The notes: generated from the letters alone by a model not told the origin. Positions 37,726 through 47,427 are shown, counted from the first letter of the stretch. The stretch: DNA of 64,000 nucleotides from Streptomyces radiopugnans (GCF_900110735.1 NZ_FOET01000006.1:124001-188000), one strand, 5' to 3'. Numbers and translations: made by a program.

Positions 37726-40104
37726 ATGCAGACGCACCCCCCTCTCACCGACCGCGAGTGCGCCGAGCTGGACGCGCACTGGCGTGCCCTGAACTACCTG
37801 GCCGCTGGCCAGCTCTACCTCCGGGGCAATCCGCTGCTGCGCGAGGAGTTGCGGCCCGAACACATCAAGCCGCGGCTGCTGGGCCACTGGGGCACCTGTC
37901 CGGGCCTGGGGCTGGTCTACACCCACCTGAACCGGGTGATCGACGCCCGCGACCTTGACGTGCTGTGCGTGTGGGGACCGGGCCACGGCGCGCCCGCGGT
38001 GCTGGCGGGGAGCTGGCTGGAGGGCACCTTCGGGGAGTTCTGGCCCGGCATGGGACGCGACGAGGCGGGGATGGCGCGGCTGTTCGAACGGTTCTCCTCC
38101 CCCGGCGGGCTGCCCAGTCACACCTCCCCGGTGGTGCCCGGCTCGATCCAGGAGGGCGGGGAACTGGGCCACTCCCTGTCCCACGCCTACGGGGCCGCCC
38201 TGGACAACCCGGACCTGGTGGCCGTCTGCGTCGTCGGGGACGGCGAGGCGGAGACGGGGCCGCTGGCCGCCTCCTGGCACTCGAACAAGTTCCTGGACCC
38301 GGTGCACGACGGCGCGGTGCTCCCCGTCCTGCACCTCAACGGCTACAAGATCGCCAACCCGACCGTCCTGTCCCGCATCCCCCACGAGGAGCTGGACGCC
38401 CTGCTGCGCGGCTACGGCCACGAGCCGCTGTACGTGACGGCCGCACCGGACACCCCGCCCGCCGAGGTCCACCGCGCCCTGGCCGCCGCCATGGACACGG
38501 CGCTGGAGGAGATCGCCGCGATCCGGCGGGCGGCACGCGAGGAGGGGGCGACCGGGCGGCCCCGCTGGCCGGCGATCGTGCTGCGCACCCCCAAGGGCTG
38601 GACCGGTCCGCGGGAGGTGGACGGCGACCCGGTGGAGGACACCTGGCGCTCCCACCAGATCCCGGTGAAGGACGTGCGCGACGATCCCGGCCGGCTGCGC
38701 GCGCTGGAGCGGTGGCTGCGCTCGTACCGGCCCGAGGAGCTGTTCGACGGCTCCGGCCGCCCCCTGCCCGGGGTACTGGCGCACGTACCGCGCGGGGAGC
38801 GGCGGCTGGGGGCCTCGAAGCACGCCGACGGCGGCAGGCTGCGGCGGCCGCTGCCGCTGCGCGGCCCGGAGGCCTTCGCGGTGCCGGTGGACCGGCCCGG
38901 CGCCTCCTCGCACGAGCCGACCCGGGTGCTGGGCGGGATGCTGCGGCGGATCTTCGAGGACACCGCGCAGCGGCGCGACTTCCGGCTGACGGCCCCGGAC
39001 GAGGCCGAGTCCAACCACCTCCAGGACGTCCTGGAGGCCACATCCCGCGCCTGGCAGGGCGCCTCGCTGGAGACGGACCGGAACCTCGGCGGCGGCGGCC
39101 GGGTGATGGAGGTGCTCTCCGAGCACCTGTGCCAGGGCTGGCTGGAGGGCTACACCCTCACCGGGCGGCACGGGCTGTTCACCTCCTACGAGGGGTTCTC
39201 CACCATCGTGGCGAGCATGGTCACCCAGCACGCCAAGTGGCTGCAGAGCGCCCGCGAGGTGCCCTGGCGGGCTCCCGTCCCGAGCCTGAACTACCTGCTG
39301 ACCTCGCATGTGTGGCGCCAGGACCACAACGGCTTCTCCCACCAGGACCCCGGCTTCGTCGACCACGTCCTCACCAAGAGTCCCGAGGTGGTGCGCGCCT
39401 ACTTCCCCCCGGACGCCAACACCCTGCTGTGCGTGGCCGACCACGTGCTGCGGACGACGGACACGGTGAACGTGGTCGTCGCCGGCAAGCAGCCCTGCTT
39501 CGACTGGCTCACGCCGGAGCAGGCCCGCGACCACTGCGAGCGCGGCGCCGGGGTGTGGGAGTGGGCCGGGACCGAGCGGCCGGGACGGGAGCCGGACGTG
39601 GTGCTGGCCTGTGCCGGGGACGTGCCCACCCAGGAGGCGCTGGCCGCGGCCTCGCTGCTGCGCGAGCACCTGCCCGAGCTGGCGCTGCGGGTGGTGAACG
39701 TCGTGGACATCGCCCGGCTGATGCCCGCCTCGCGGCATCCGCACGGTCTGCCGGACGCGGAGTTCGAAGCGGTGTTCACCCGTGACCGGCCGGTGGTGTT
39801 CGCCTACCACGGCTATCCGTGGCTGGTCCACCGGATCGCCCACCGGCCGGGCCTCCACGACCGGCTGCACGTGCGCGGCTACCGGGAGAGCGGGGCGACC
39901 ACCACCCCGTTCGACATGGTGGTCCGCAACGACCTGGACCGCTACCGGCTGGTCATGGACGTGATCGACCGGGCGCCGGGGTTCGCGGAGCGGGCCGGGG
40001 GGCTGCGCGGGTCGGCGCGGGACGCGCGTGAGCGGCACCACGGCTGGATCCGCGAGCACGGCACCGACCTGCCCGAGGTCGCCGACTGGCGCTGGCCGGG
40101 CTGA
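37726..40104 (+). CDS. xfp: Phosphoketolase (xylulose-5-phosphate/fructose-6-phosphate)
   Basis: A 792-residue thiamine-diphosphate enzyme that splits xylulose 5-phosphate (or fructose 6-phosphate) with phosphate to acetyl phosphate and a shorter sugar phosphate. Family motifs are clear: YLRGNPLLREELRPEHIKPR, CVWGPGHGAPAV (about residue 83), GDGEAETGPLAASWHSNKFL (about 171), ESNHLQDVLEAT and SHVWRQDHNGFSHQDPGF (about 526). Length fits the family. The ATG at 37726 follows CGGAGG. It converges on a universal stress protein gene and is divergent from a GAF regulator. Acetyl phosphate formation would give ATP without respiration. Confidence 0.95.
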   Translation: MQTHPPLTDRECAELDAHWRALNYLAAGQLYLRGNPLLREELRPEHIKPRLLGHWGTCPGLGLVYTHLNRVIDARDLDVLCVWGPGHGAPAVLAGSWLEGTFGEFWPGMGRDEAGMARLFERFSSPGGLPSHTSPVVPGSIQEGGELGHSLSHAYGAALDNPDLVAVCVVGDGEAETGPLAASWHSNKFLDPVHDGAVLPVLHLNGYKIANPTVLSRIPHEELDALLRGYGHEPLYVTAAPDTPPAEVHRALAAAMDTALEEIAAIRRAAREEGATGRPRWPAIVLRTPKGWTGPREVDGDPVEDTWRSHQIPVKDVRDDPGRLRALERWLRSYRPEELFDGSGRPLPGVLAHVPRGERRLGASKHADGGRLRRPLPLRGPEAFAVPVDRPGASSHEPTRVLGGMLRRIFEDTAQRRDFRLTAPDEAESNHLQDVLEATSRAWQGASLETDRNLGGGGRVMEVLSEHLCQGWLEGYTLTGRHGLFTSYEGFSTIVASMVTQHAKWLQSAREVPWRAPVPSLNYLLTSHVWRQDHNGFSHQDPGFVDHVLTKSPEVVRAYFPPDANTLLCVADHVLRTTDTVNVVVAGKQPCFDWLTPEQARDHCERGAGVWEWAGTERPGREPDVVLACAGDVPTQEALAAASLLREHLPELALRVVNVVDIARLMPASRHPHGLPDAEFEAVFTRDRPVVFAYHGYPWLVHRIAHRPGLHDRLHVRGYRESGATTTPFDMVVRNDLDRYRLVMDVIDRAPGFAERAGGLRGSARDARERHHGWIREHGTDLPEVADWRWPG

Positions 40105-40152
40105 CGGGCCGGGCCGGACGGGCCGGTCGGTCGGGTGGCGGTCAGGCCGCGG

Positions 40153-41109
40153 TCAGGCGGCGGTGGGGACGAGCACCACGGGGCAGTGGGCGTGGTGCAG
40201 CACCGCGTGGGTGACCGGGCCCAGGCGCATGCCGAAGAGGCGGTGGCGACGGTGCGCGGCCAGGACGACCAGATCGGCGGCGGAGCTGGCCTCGACCAGC
40301 GCGTGGCCGGGCCCGGCGTACACCGTTTCGACCCGGGCGTCGACGTTCGGGTACGCCTCGCGCAGCCCGGCGACGGCGTCCAGCGGCACGCTCTCCTCGT
40401 AGCGGGCCTGCTCCTCGGCGATCTCCTCCAGCATCCGGGTCGGCGGCGGCACCATGACACCGGGGTAGACCGGCAGCTCCCAGGCGTGCAGGACGAGCAG
40501 TGCCGCCGCCCGCCGCTCGGCCTCCTCGAAGCCGTAGCGCGCCGCGTCGGTGTCCGTCCCGTACTCCACGCCGACGACCACGGCGTGCCGGGGGCGCTCG
40601 TTGTCGCCGCGCACGACCATCAGGGGTCCCTCGATGTGCGCCGCCACCCGCAGGCTCACCGAGCCCAGCAGCAGCCCGGTGAAACCGCCGTGGCCGCGGG
40701 TGCCGACCACGGTCAGCGCGGCCCGGCGCCCGGCACGCACCAGCGCGGCGACGGCGTTCTCGTCCACCGCCGACGGCATCACCTCCAGCCCCGGGGCGCT
40801 CTCCCGGGCCCGTTCCGCGGCCGCCTCGGCGATGTGCCGGGACTGCCGGGCCAGCGCCCGCCGGTGCTCCTCGTCGGCCGGGCGGGCCCTCGCGGACGCG
40901 TCCGTGCCCTCGGCCGCACCCCCGGCCGCATCGGTCCCCTCGTCCTCCCGGGCGGCGCCGGGCGCGAGCCGGTGGGTGGGCGCGCCGCACAGGACCTGCA
41001 GGGGCGCGCCCCGCAGCACGGCCTCCTCCACCGCCCGGTCCAGGGCGCGCAGGGAGTGGCGCGAGCCGTCGACGCCGACCACGACGGGGAGCTGGGCGGA
41101 GCGGTTCAC
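40153..41109 (-). CDS. Universal stress protein, two Usp domains
   Basis: A 318-residue cytoplasmic protein with two Usp domains. The first starts VVVGVDGSRHSLRALDRA and ends with the ATP-binding GTRGHGGFTGLLLGSVSLRV. The second starts HAVVVGVEYGTDTDAARYGF and ends AAHRRHRLFGMRLGPVTHAV, where the glycine pattern is weaker, so only the first may bind ATP. An Ala/Glu/Gly-rich insert (about residues 45-72) interrupts the first domain. The GTG at 41109 is the likeliest start; another GTG nine bases upstream is possible. Tandem Usp proteins are typical of the mycobacterial and Streptomyces dormancy/hypoxia response. Confidence 0.9.
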   Translation of the reverse strand: MNRSAQLPVVVGVDGSRHSLRALDRAVEEAVLRGAPLQVLCGAPTHRLAPGAAREDEGTDAAGGAAEGTDASARARPADEEHRRALARQSRHIAEAAAERARESAPGLEVMPSAVDENAVAALVRAGRRAALTVVGTRGHGGFTGLLLGSVSLRVAAHIEGPLMVVRGDNERPRHAVVVGVEYGTDTDAARYGFEEAERRAAALLVLHAWELPVYPGVMVPPPTRMLEEIAEEQARYEESVPLDAVAGLREAYPNVDARVETVYAGPGHALVEASSAADLVVLAAHRRHRLFGMRLGPVTHAVLHHAHCPVVLVPTAA

Positions 41110-41463
41110 TGTCCTCACGTCTCCGTGGGCGGGCGGTCCTCGCGGACCGCGGCGGGCGGGTGTGCAGACCCAGTCCCCCGCCACGGGCGGATCAGACCCG
41201 CCGTGTGCCCCGGAGGACGCCGTGCCGGACCGGGGGCGCCCGGGTCTCCTTCCCGCCCCCTCCGTTCACCCCTTCCGGGCCCGTTGAGCGGCTGTGCAGT
41301 GCGCTCCGGTGCCGATAAGCTCGGTCGTGGAAGAGAAACGGCGTCACCGGGTTTCCCGGCCTTCGACCTGCCCGGAGCCGTGCCGTCGTCCTCTCCCCGT
41401 CCACCCGCTCCCGTGCGAGACCGGGCAGGCGGCGACCGGCGACGGCAAGGGGGGTGAGCGATC
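41110..41463. other. Divergent intergenic region, Usp / Rv1733c-like
   Basis: This 354-base region separates the Usp gene and the Rv1733c-like gene. It contains a bulged hairpin around CACGGGCGG-atcaga-CCCGCCGTG and the palindrome CGGGCCCG near 41276-41283, and direct repeats of GCGATCG at the downstream start codon. I see no gene in it and no site I can assign to a named regulator. Confidence 0.4.
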
Positions 41464-42048
41464 GTGCGAGCGATCGCCGGGCTGTGGCGGTGGCGGGGCA
41501 ACCCGCTGTGCCGGACCACCGACCGTGTGGAGGGCTGGCTGGCGCTGGCCGCCGTCCTGCTGATGACCCTGGCCACCCCCGCCGTCGCGCTGTGGGGCAC
41601 CCGGACCGCGCACGAGACGCTGATGGGCGTCGTACGCGAGCAGCAGCGGCAGCGGCACCAGGTGTGGGCGACGGTGGCCCAGAGCACTCCGCCCGTGGCC
41701 GACAGCCCCGAGGCCGAGTCCGGTCACCGGGTGAACGCCACCTGGACGGCGGCCGACGGCCGCACCCACTCGGGCACGGTCGTCACCGGCCGCCCGACCG
41801 AGCCCGGTGACCGGCTGCGCGTGTGGGTGGATGCCCGCGGGGAGATCGCCGCACGTCCGATGGACGCCGCCGCCGCGTCCTCGCACGCCGCCCTGGCCGG
41901 ATTCGGTACGGCGGTGGCCGCGGCCGGTCTGGTGGAGACCGTACGGCGGCTGCTGGTACGGCGGTTGATGGCCCGGCGCTACGCGCGCTGGGAGGAGGAG
42001 TGGGCCCGGGTGGGCCCCGACTGGGGGCGCGCCGGACGGTCGAACTGA
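41464..42048 (+). CDS. Rv1733c-like membrane protein
   Basis: A 194-residue membrane protein with two hydrophobic helices, about residues 25-45 (LALAAVLLMTLATPAVALWG) and 138-155, and an extracytoplasmic domain between them (VNATWTAADGRTHSGTV, GDRLRVWVDARGEIA). The N-terminal GLWRWRGNPLCRTTDRVEGW is the recognisable start of the Rv1733c family, whose Mycobacterium tuberculosis founder belongs to the DosR dormancy regulon. Function is unknown. The GTG at 41464 follows AAGGGGGG. It is divergent from the tandem Usp gene, which supports a shared stress response. Confidence 0.82.
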   Translation: MRAIAGLWRWRGNPLCRTTDRVEGWLALAAVLLMTLATPAVALWGTRTAHETLMGVVREQQRQRHQVWATVAQSTPPVADSPEAESGHRVNATWTAADGRTHSGTVVTGRPTEPGDRLRVWVDARGEIAARPMDAAAASSHAALAGFGTAVAAAGLVETVRRLLVRRLMARRYARWEEEWARVGPDWGRAGRSN

Positions 42049-42053
42049 CCCTG

Positions 42054-42083
42054 ATCCGGCCCGAATCCGGCCCGAATCCGGCC
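42054..42083. repeat. Short tandem repeat, 11-base unit
   Basis: The unit ATCCGGCCCGA is present in 2.7 perfect copies immediately after the Rv1733c-like gene. It could be a replication-slippage product or a binding-site array; nothing decides between them. Confidence 0.6.
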
Positions 42084-42224
42084 AGGACAGACACGCGGAG
42101 GCCCCGCCTCCGCCGTGGCGGGCGGACCGGTCATCCCATCGGTCCGGCACACGCTACGGTGGTGCATCCGGATGCGCGCGGCAGCGCGATCGAGGTTCGC
42201 ACGAGGTTTGGGGCAAGGCGGTCC

Positions 42225-44696
42225 ATGGCACAGGGCTTGGTCCAGGTGACGCACACCAGCTCGTCGCGGTGGCGGCGCCGCACGGGAGACTACGCCACCA
42301 TCTCCGCCGCCCTCTCCGCCGCCGGCGACGGCGACGTGCTGACCGTCGCCCCCGGCACCTACCGCGAGAACCTGGTGATCGAACGCGCCGTCACCCTGCG
42401 CGGCCCCGAGCGCTCCGACGGCGGCTCGGTGCGTCTGGCCCCCGCCGACGGGGTGGCGCTGACCGTACGCGCCGCCGCGGTCGTGCGCGACCTGCAGATC
42501 GAGGGCCAGGACGCCGCGGCGCCCGCGCTGCTGATCGAGGACTGCGTCGCCGAGTTGTCCGGGCTGCGGGTGGTGACGCGGTCGGCCTCCGGCATCGAGG
42601 TGCGCTCCGGGGCCAGGCCGACCCTGCGCCGCTGCACGGTGGACAACCCGGCCGGGGTGGGCATCGGCGTCGGCGGGGGCGCGGGCGGGCTGTTCGAGGA
42701 GTGCGAGGTGGTCGCGGCGGGGCAGTCGGGCATCGCGGTGCACGAGGGCGCCCACCCCCGGCTGGAGCGCTGCCGGGTTCACCACGCCTCGGGCGCGGGA
42801 CTCTCGCTGTCCGGGGAGGGCAGCGCGGTGGACGCCGTGGGCTGCGAGGTGTACGAGATCAAGGGCGCGGGGGTGCGGGTCGCCTCCCGGGCGGTCGGGA
42901 ACCTCACCGAGTGCCGGGTGCACCGCACCTCCGCCGACGGCGTCACCCTGGACACCGACGCGGTGCTCACCCTCGCCGACTGCGAGATCCACGACATCCC
43001 GGAGAACGCGGTCGACCTGCGCTCGCGCTCGGTGCTGACGCTGACCCGCTCCACGGTGCGCCGCTTCGGCCGCAACGGCCTGTCGGTGTGGGATCCGGGC
43101 ACCCGTGTGGACGCCAACGGGTGCGAGATCCAGGAGAGCACGGGCGACTACCCGGCGGTGTGGGTCAGCGACGGCGCCTCGGCGCTGCTGGACTCCTGCC
43201 GGGTCCACGACGTGCCGGACGCGTTGTTCGTCCTGGACCGGGGCTCGCGGGCAGACGTCCTCGACAGCGATCTGGCGCAGGTGCGCAACACGGCGGTGTC
43301 GGTGAGCGACGGCGGGACGGTCCAGCTGGACGACTGCCGTATCCGGGAGGCCGCCACCGGCGCCTGGTTCCGCGACCACGGCAGTGGCGGCACCCTGGCC
43401 AACTGCACGGTCGACGCCGTCGGGACGGGTGTGATCGTCACCAAGGGCGCCGATCCGGAGATCGACCGCTGCACCGTGACCGATCCGGCGGAGGCGGGTT
43501 TCTACGTCTCCGCCGAGGGCCGCGGCACCTTCTCGAACTGCCGGGTGGCCGGCTCCCGCGGCTACGGCTTCCACGTGATCGACGGCTGCCGCACCACGCT
43601 GCGCCGCTGCCGCACCGAGCGCTGCGCGCGCGGGGGCTACGAGTTCGCCGACGGAGGGCCCCTCGTCGAGGACTGCACCAGCGACCAGAGTTCCGCGCCG
43701 GTCGCCTCCGAGCCCGGGCCGCCGCTCCCCCCGGTCCCCCCGGCCGTCCAGACCGCGGGCCTGCTGGGCGGCATACCCCAGCAGTCGGCGGCCGCGGCGC
43801 CTGCCGCCTCGCCCGCCCCCTCGTCCCCGCACGGCGGGGTCTCCTCCGGTGAGGCCTCCGGCGGACCGGCGAAGGAGGCACGGCCGGCGAAGGAGGTGCT
43901 GGGCGAACTCGACGCGCTGGTGGGCCTGGAGAGCGTCAAGCGGGAGGTGCGGGCCCTCATCGACATGATCGAGGTGGGCCGCAGACGCCGCGAGGCCGGT
44001 CTCAAGGCGGCCTCCGCACGCAGGCATCTGGTGTTCACCGGGTCCCCCGGCACCGGCAAGACCACGGTCGCCCGGCTCTACGGGGAGATCCTGCACTCCC
44101 TCGGGGTGCTGGAGCGCGGCCACCTGGTGGAGGTCTCCCGGGTGGACCTGGTCGGCGAGCACATCGGCTCGACGGCGATCCGCACCCAGGAGGCGTTCGA
44201 CCGGGCGCGCGGCGGCGTGCTGTTCATCGACGAGGCGTACGCCCTCTCACCCGAGGACTCGGGCCGGGACTTCGGCCGGGAGGCGATCGACACCCTGGTG
44301 AAGCTGATGGAGGACCACCGCGACGAGGTGGTCGTCATCGTCGCCGGCTACACCGCGGAGATGAAGCGCTTCCTGGAGGTCAACCCCGGTGTCGCCTCCC
44401 GCTTCTCACGGACCATCACCTTCGGCGACTACACGCCCGAGGAACTGCTGCGGATCGTGGGGCAGCAGGCCGAGGAGCACGAGTACCAGCTCGCCGAGGG
44501 CACGGCCGACGCGCTGCTGGGGTACTTCGCCGAGCTGCCCAAGGGGCCGACGTTCGGCAACGGCCGCACCGCGCGGCAGACCTTCGAGGCCATGGTCGAG
44601 CGGCACGCGGGCCGGGTCGCCCAGCTCGACGACCCGGACACCGACGACCTGACGCTGCTCCACCCCGAGGACCTGCCGCAGGGGCCGCGGCACTGA
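42225..44696 (+). CDS. Fusion of right-handed beta-helix and AAA+ ATPase (CbxX/EccA-like)
   Basis: An 823-residue protein in two parts. Residues about 15-490 are a right-handed parallel beta-helix of roughly 22 to 24-residue coils (repeated patterns such as RCTVDNPAGVGIGVGGGAGG and ECRVHRTSADGVTLD), starting with the DYATISAALSAAGDGDVLTV motif of pectate-lyase-like proteins. A Pro/Ala linker (about 495-555) leads to an AAA+ domain of the CbxX/EccA type with Walker A GSPGTGKTTVARLYG (about residue 606), Walker B GGVLFIDEAYAL (about 663) and the sensor and arginine-finger regions. No signal peptide is seen, so the helix is probably cytoplasmic. The ATG at 42225 follows AAGGCGG. Its target is unknown. 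Confidence 0.85.
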   Translation: MAQGLVQVTHTSSSRWRRRTGDYATISAALSAAGDGDVLTVAPGTYRENLVIERAVTLRGPERSDGGSVRLAPADGVALTVRAAAVVRDLQIEGQDAAAPALLIEDCVAELSGLRVVTRSASGIEVRSGARPTLRRCTVDNPAGVGIGVGGGAGGLFEECEVVAAGQSGIAVHEGAHPRLERCRVHHASGAGLSLSGEGSAVDAVGCEVYEIKGAGVRVASRAVGNLTECRVHRTSADGVTLDTDAVLTLADCEIHDIPENAVDLRSRSVLTLTRSTVRRFGRNGLSVWDPGTRVDANGCEIQESTGDYPAVWVSDGASALLDSCRVHDVPDALFVLDRGSRADVLDSDLAQVRNTAVSVSDGGTVQLDDCRIREAATGAWFRDHGSGGTLANCTVDAVGTGVIVTKGADPEIDRCTVTDPAEAGFYVSAEGRGTFSNCRVAGSRGYGFHVIDGCRTTLRRCRTERCARGGYEFADGGPLVEDCTSDQSSAPVASEPGPPLPPVPPAVQTAGLLGGIPQQSAAAAPAASPAPSSPHGGVSSGEASGGPAKEARPAKEVLGELDALVGLESVKREVRALIDMIEVGRRRREAGLKAASARRHLVFTGSPGTGKTTVARLYGEILHSLGVLERGHLVEVSRVDLVGEHIGSTAIRTQEAFDRARGGVLFIDEAYALSPEDSGRDFGREAIDTLVKLMEDHRDEVVVIVAGYTAEMKRFLEVNPGVASRFSRTITFGDYTPEELLRIVGQQAEEHEYQLAEGTADALLGYFAELPKGPTFGNGRTARQTFEAMVERHAGRVAQLDDPDTDDLTLLHPEDLPQGPRH

Positions 44697-44748
44697 ACCG
44701 GCCCGCCCGGCCCGGCGGCCGTACCGCGGGGGTGTCCCGGTGCTCGGG

Positions 44749-47181
44749 TCACCGTTCGGGCCGCCGTTCGGGCTGGGCCGGTACGCAGGGCGCCTCGCGC
44801 CCCTCGGCCAGCCGGTCCAGCCGGTCCAGCAGCGCCGCGCGTTCGGCGTCGAAGGCGGGGTCGGCCTGGTAGTCGCCGTGCCCCAGGATCGGCGCGGGCA
44901 GCGGGTGTTCGGGGGTGCGGCCGTAGTGCAGCGGGTCCCTCAGCGGGCCGCGGTCCACTTCCTGTCCGCCCTCCTCCCCGGCCATCACCGGGCCGCCGAT
45001 CGGGTCGGTGAGGCGCCACAGGTTCCGCCAGCAGTCCACCTCCTCGCTCAGCGCACGCAGCGGAGCGGGGCCGAAGCAGGACGGGAACCAGCGTCCGTAG
45101 AGCCGCTCCAGCGGGGAGCCGTAGGTGAGCAGCGCGACCCGTCCGCGGGTGTCGGGGTCGAGCTGCCAGACGGCGGCGGCGGCCAGCACGCTGCCCTGGG
45201 AGTGTCCGGAGATCACCAGCCGGCCGCCGGTGCGCGCGGTCCAGGTGCACATCCGCCAGGTGAGGTCCGGCACCGCGCGCTCGGCGTAGCAGGGCGGCGC
45301 GAAGGGGTGGGCGGCGCGCGGCCAGAAGGTGCCCACGTCCCACAGGATGCCGACGGTGCGGCGGGCTGCCGCGTCGCGGTAGGCGCGGCGGCCCATCGCC
45401 ACCAGCAGCACCACCATCGCGCCCATCAGCCAGGAGCCGAGCGCCTGGACGGTCTGGGCCACGGCGGGCAGCGGGCCGGGCCAGGAGGCCGCGGCCGGTC
45501 CCGGTGGGAGGCCGGTGCGGGCCGCGCCCGCCAGGGCTCCGGCGCCCAGCAGCACGGTGGCGACGGTGACGGAGGCGATCAGGACCGGCGCGGAGTCGGT
45601 CAGCCGCGCCCAGGCGACGACACGGGCGATCTGGCGGCTGCGGGACTCCAGCTCGCGGGGCTCGCCCTCGTAGGAGTCGACGATCCCGGGGGTCAGCCGC
45701 CTGCGCGCCCGCCCCGCCCGTACCGCCGCGACCAGCGCGAAGGCCACCACGACCAGCAGCAGGACGGGGATCACCGCGGCCTGCCAGCTCAGCAGCACCG
45801 GCGGCCCCGCTATGGCGCCGCCGGCCACGCCCGGGGTGCCTTCCTTGTCCAGCCAGTCCGCCACCCGCTGGGCCACGCCGCCGGTGAGCACTCCGCCGAG
45901 GGCGCAGGCCAGTAAGGCGACCGCGGCGCCGCCCAGTCCGCCCATGGCGCACCGCCCGGCGCACGAGCCCGGCGGCGCCGCCCGGTGCAGGACGTACGCG
46001 GTGACGGCGATGGCGGCGGCCAGCGCGCCCTGGAGGAGCGCGAGCCAGGCGAACACGCCGGTGCCCGGCAGCTGGGCGGAGGGGGCCCAGTCCGGACGCG
46101 GCCAGGCGGCGTGGACGGCGGTCAGCGCCAGTGCGCCCAGCGCGGCGCCCGGCAGGACCTTCGACGCCCACCGGTCGATCCGCTCGTCCGGCTCGGACTC
46201 GGTGCGGCCCTTGCGGACCGCGACCAGCAAGGTCGCCGCCCAGCCCGCCGCGAGGACGGCGGTCAGCGCCCGTCCCAGGGCCTCCGGCACGGCGTCGCCG
46301 CCGGGGCGCAGATCGTGGGAGGCGGCCGCGGTCAGCAGGGTGGTGGCGACCGTGAGCAGTCCGGCCGCGGTGTGGGCGGCGCGCAGCCGGGAGACCAGGC
46401 GGCGGCCGTACCAGAAGCCCGGCAGGGAGAGCGCGGGCCGCTCCCCGCCGGGCAGCGGCCGGGTCGGGCCCGGCGGGCGCGGGGGCGGCGAGGCGGACTC
46501 ATAGGCGCTCCAGGTGCGGTGCGACAGCCACCACAGCAGGGCGGTCAGCGCAGCGGGCACCAGCGCGGCCAGGACCAGGCGGCGGCCGGGCGAGGCCCAC
46601 CAGCCCCCGGTGAGCGGCCCGAGCCAGGACTTGCCGCGCGCGCAGCGCTCGGAGGCGGCGCACTGCCAGGCCACCAGGTCGAGTGCGACCTCGCAGGCCG
46701 CGGCGGTGAGCAGCACGGTCAGGGAGAGCGCCACCAGCCGCACCAGGACGTCGTAGACGCGCTGGCCGCGGTGGTGTGCGGGAGCGGCCGGACGCATCCA
46801 GTGGGCGAGGTTGGCGACCATGAACGGCAGCAGGAGCAGCCACAGGGCGCGGGCGCTGTTGCCGGAGGTGAGGTTGGACCAGCAGTACGCCTCGGGGATC
46901 GGCCGCTGCCGGGCGCGGTCGGCCGACGGCTCGGCGAGGGGGTCGGCCGACCGGTCGGCGGTCAGGCCGCCGGAGTACCCCCCGAAGCGGCTCTCGGCGT
47001 CCGCGTCGTCGGCGCGGCGGTGGATGCCGGCGGTGTCGTCACCGGTGACCCGCACCGTGCGCGGATCGCCGAGCATCTCCTGCGGTGTGGTGCCGCCGAC
47101 TCCGTGCACCAGGAGTTCCAGCGCCGGTTCCCCCTGGCCGCGGCGCTGTCCCGCCGGCGTCGCCGGCCGGTTGTCGGGCAT
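44749..47181 (-). CDS. Large multi-pass membrane protein with serine-hydrolase (GHSQG) domain
   Basis: An 810-residue protein. It opens with ELLVHGVGGTTPQEMLGD (residues about 21-38), like the oxyanion region of an alpha/beta hydrolase, then has about ten or more hydrophobic helices up to about residue 600, and a C-terminal cytoplasmic part with the nucleophile motif LVISGHSQGSVLAAAAVWQL (about 655-674) and a following TYGSPLERLYGRWFP. The catalytic domain thus appears split by the membrane region. The ATG at 47181 follows GGGGGGAG. Codon 423 is TTA (45913-45915), so translation may depend on the bldA tRNA. Substrate unknown; a membrane lipase or esterase is possible. Confidence 0.75.
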   Translation of the reverse strand: MPDNRPATPAGQRRGQGEPALELLVHGVGGTTPQEMLGDPRTVRVTGDDTAGIHRRADDADAESRFGGYSGGLTADRSADPLAEPSADRARQRPIPEAYCWSNLTSGNSARALWLLLLPFMVANLAHWMRPAAPAHHRGQRVYDVLVRLVALSLTVLLTAAACEVALDLVAWQCAASERCARGKSWLGPLTGGWWASPGRRLVLAALVPAALTALLWWLSHRTWSAYESASPPPRPPGPTRPLPGGERPALSLPGFWYGRRLVSRLRAAHTAAGLLTVATTLLTAAASHDLRPGGDAVPEALGRALTAVLAAGWAATLLVAVRKGRTESEPDERIDRWASKVLPGAALGALALTAVHAAWPRPDWAPSAQLPGTGVFAWLALLQGALAAAIAVTAYVLHRAAPPGSCAGRCAMGGLGGAAVALLACALGGVLTGGVAQRVADWLDKEGTPGVAGGAIAGPPVLLSWQAAVIPVLLLVVVAFALVAAVRAGRARRRLTPGIVDSYEGEPRELESRSRQIARVVAWARLTDSAPVLIASVTVATVLLGAGALAGAARTGLPPGPAAASWPGPLPAVAQTVQALGSWLMGAMVVLLVAMGRRAYRDAAARRTVGILWDVGTFWPRAAHPFAPPCYAERAVPDLTWRMCTWTARTGGRLVISGHSQGSVLAAAAVWQLDPDTRGRVALLTYGSPLERLYGRWFPSCFGPAPLRALSEEVDCWRNLWRLTDPIGGPVMAGEEGGQEVDRGPLRDPLHYGRTPEHPLPAPILGHGDYQADPAFDAERAALLDRLDRLAEGREAPCVPAQPERRPER

Positions 47182-47427
47182 GCTGCGCTCCCCCCGATCC
47201 GGTGTGCGTCCCCGTTTCCCGCGGCGTCCCCGCGGCGGCATCCAGGATGGCGGCTGCGGGGCCCTGCGCGCAGCCCGACCGGCCGGACCGGGCGTCACGA
47301 TCGCGCTTCGGAGCGCGCCGCGGCCGCGTGGAAGGATGGGGCCGAACAGATGCCCGTATCCGCGCACACGGCCGCGCCCGCGATCACGCGTGCGGCCGCC
47401 GGTGGACCAGAAGGGACGGACCAGCAG

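Noticed and set aside
35509-40059. 1516-residue minus-strand open frame across phosphoketolase and MOSC genes
   Set aside because: It is antisense to well-recognised genes, has no start signal and contains no domain pattern.
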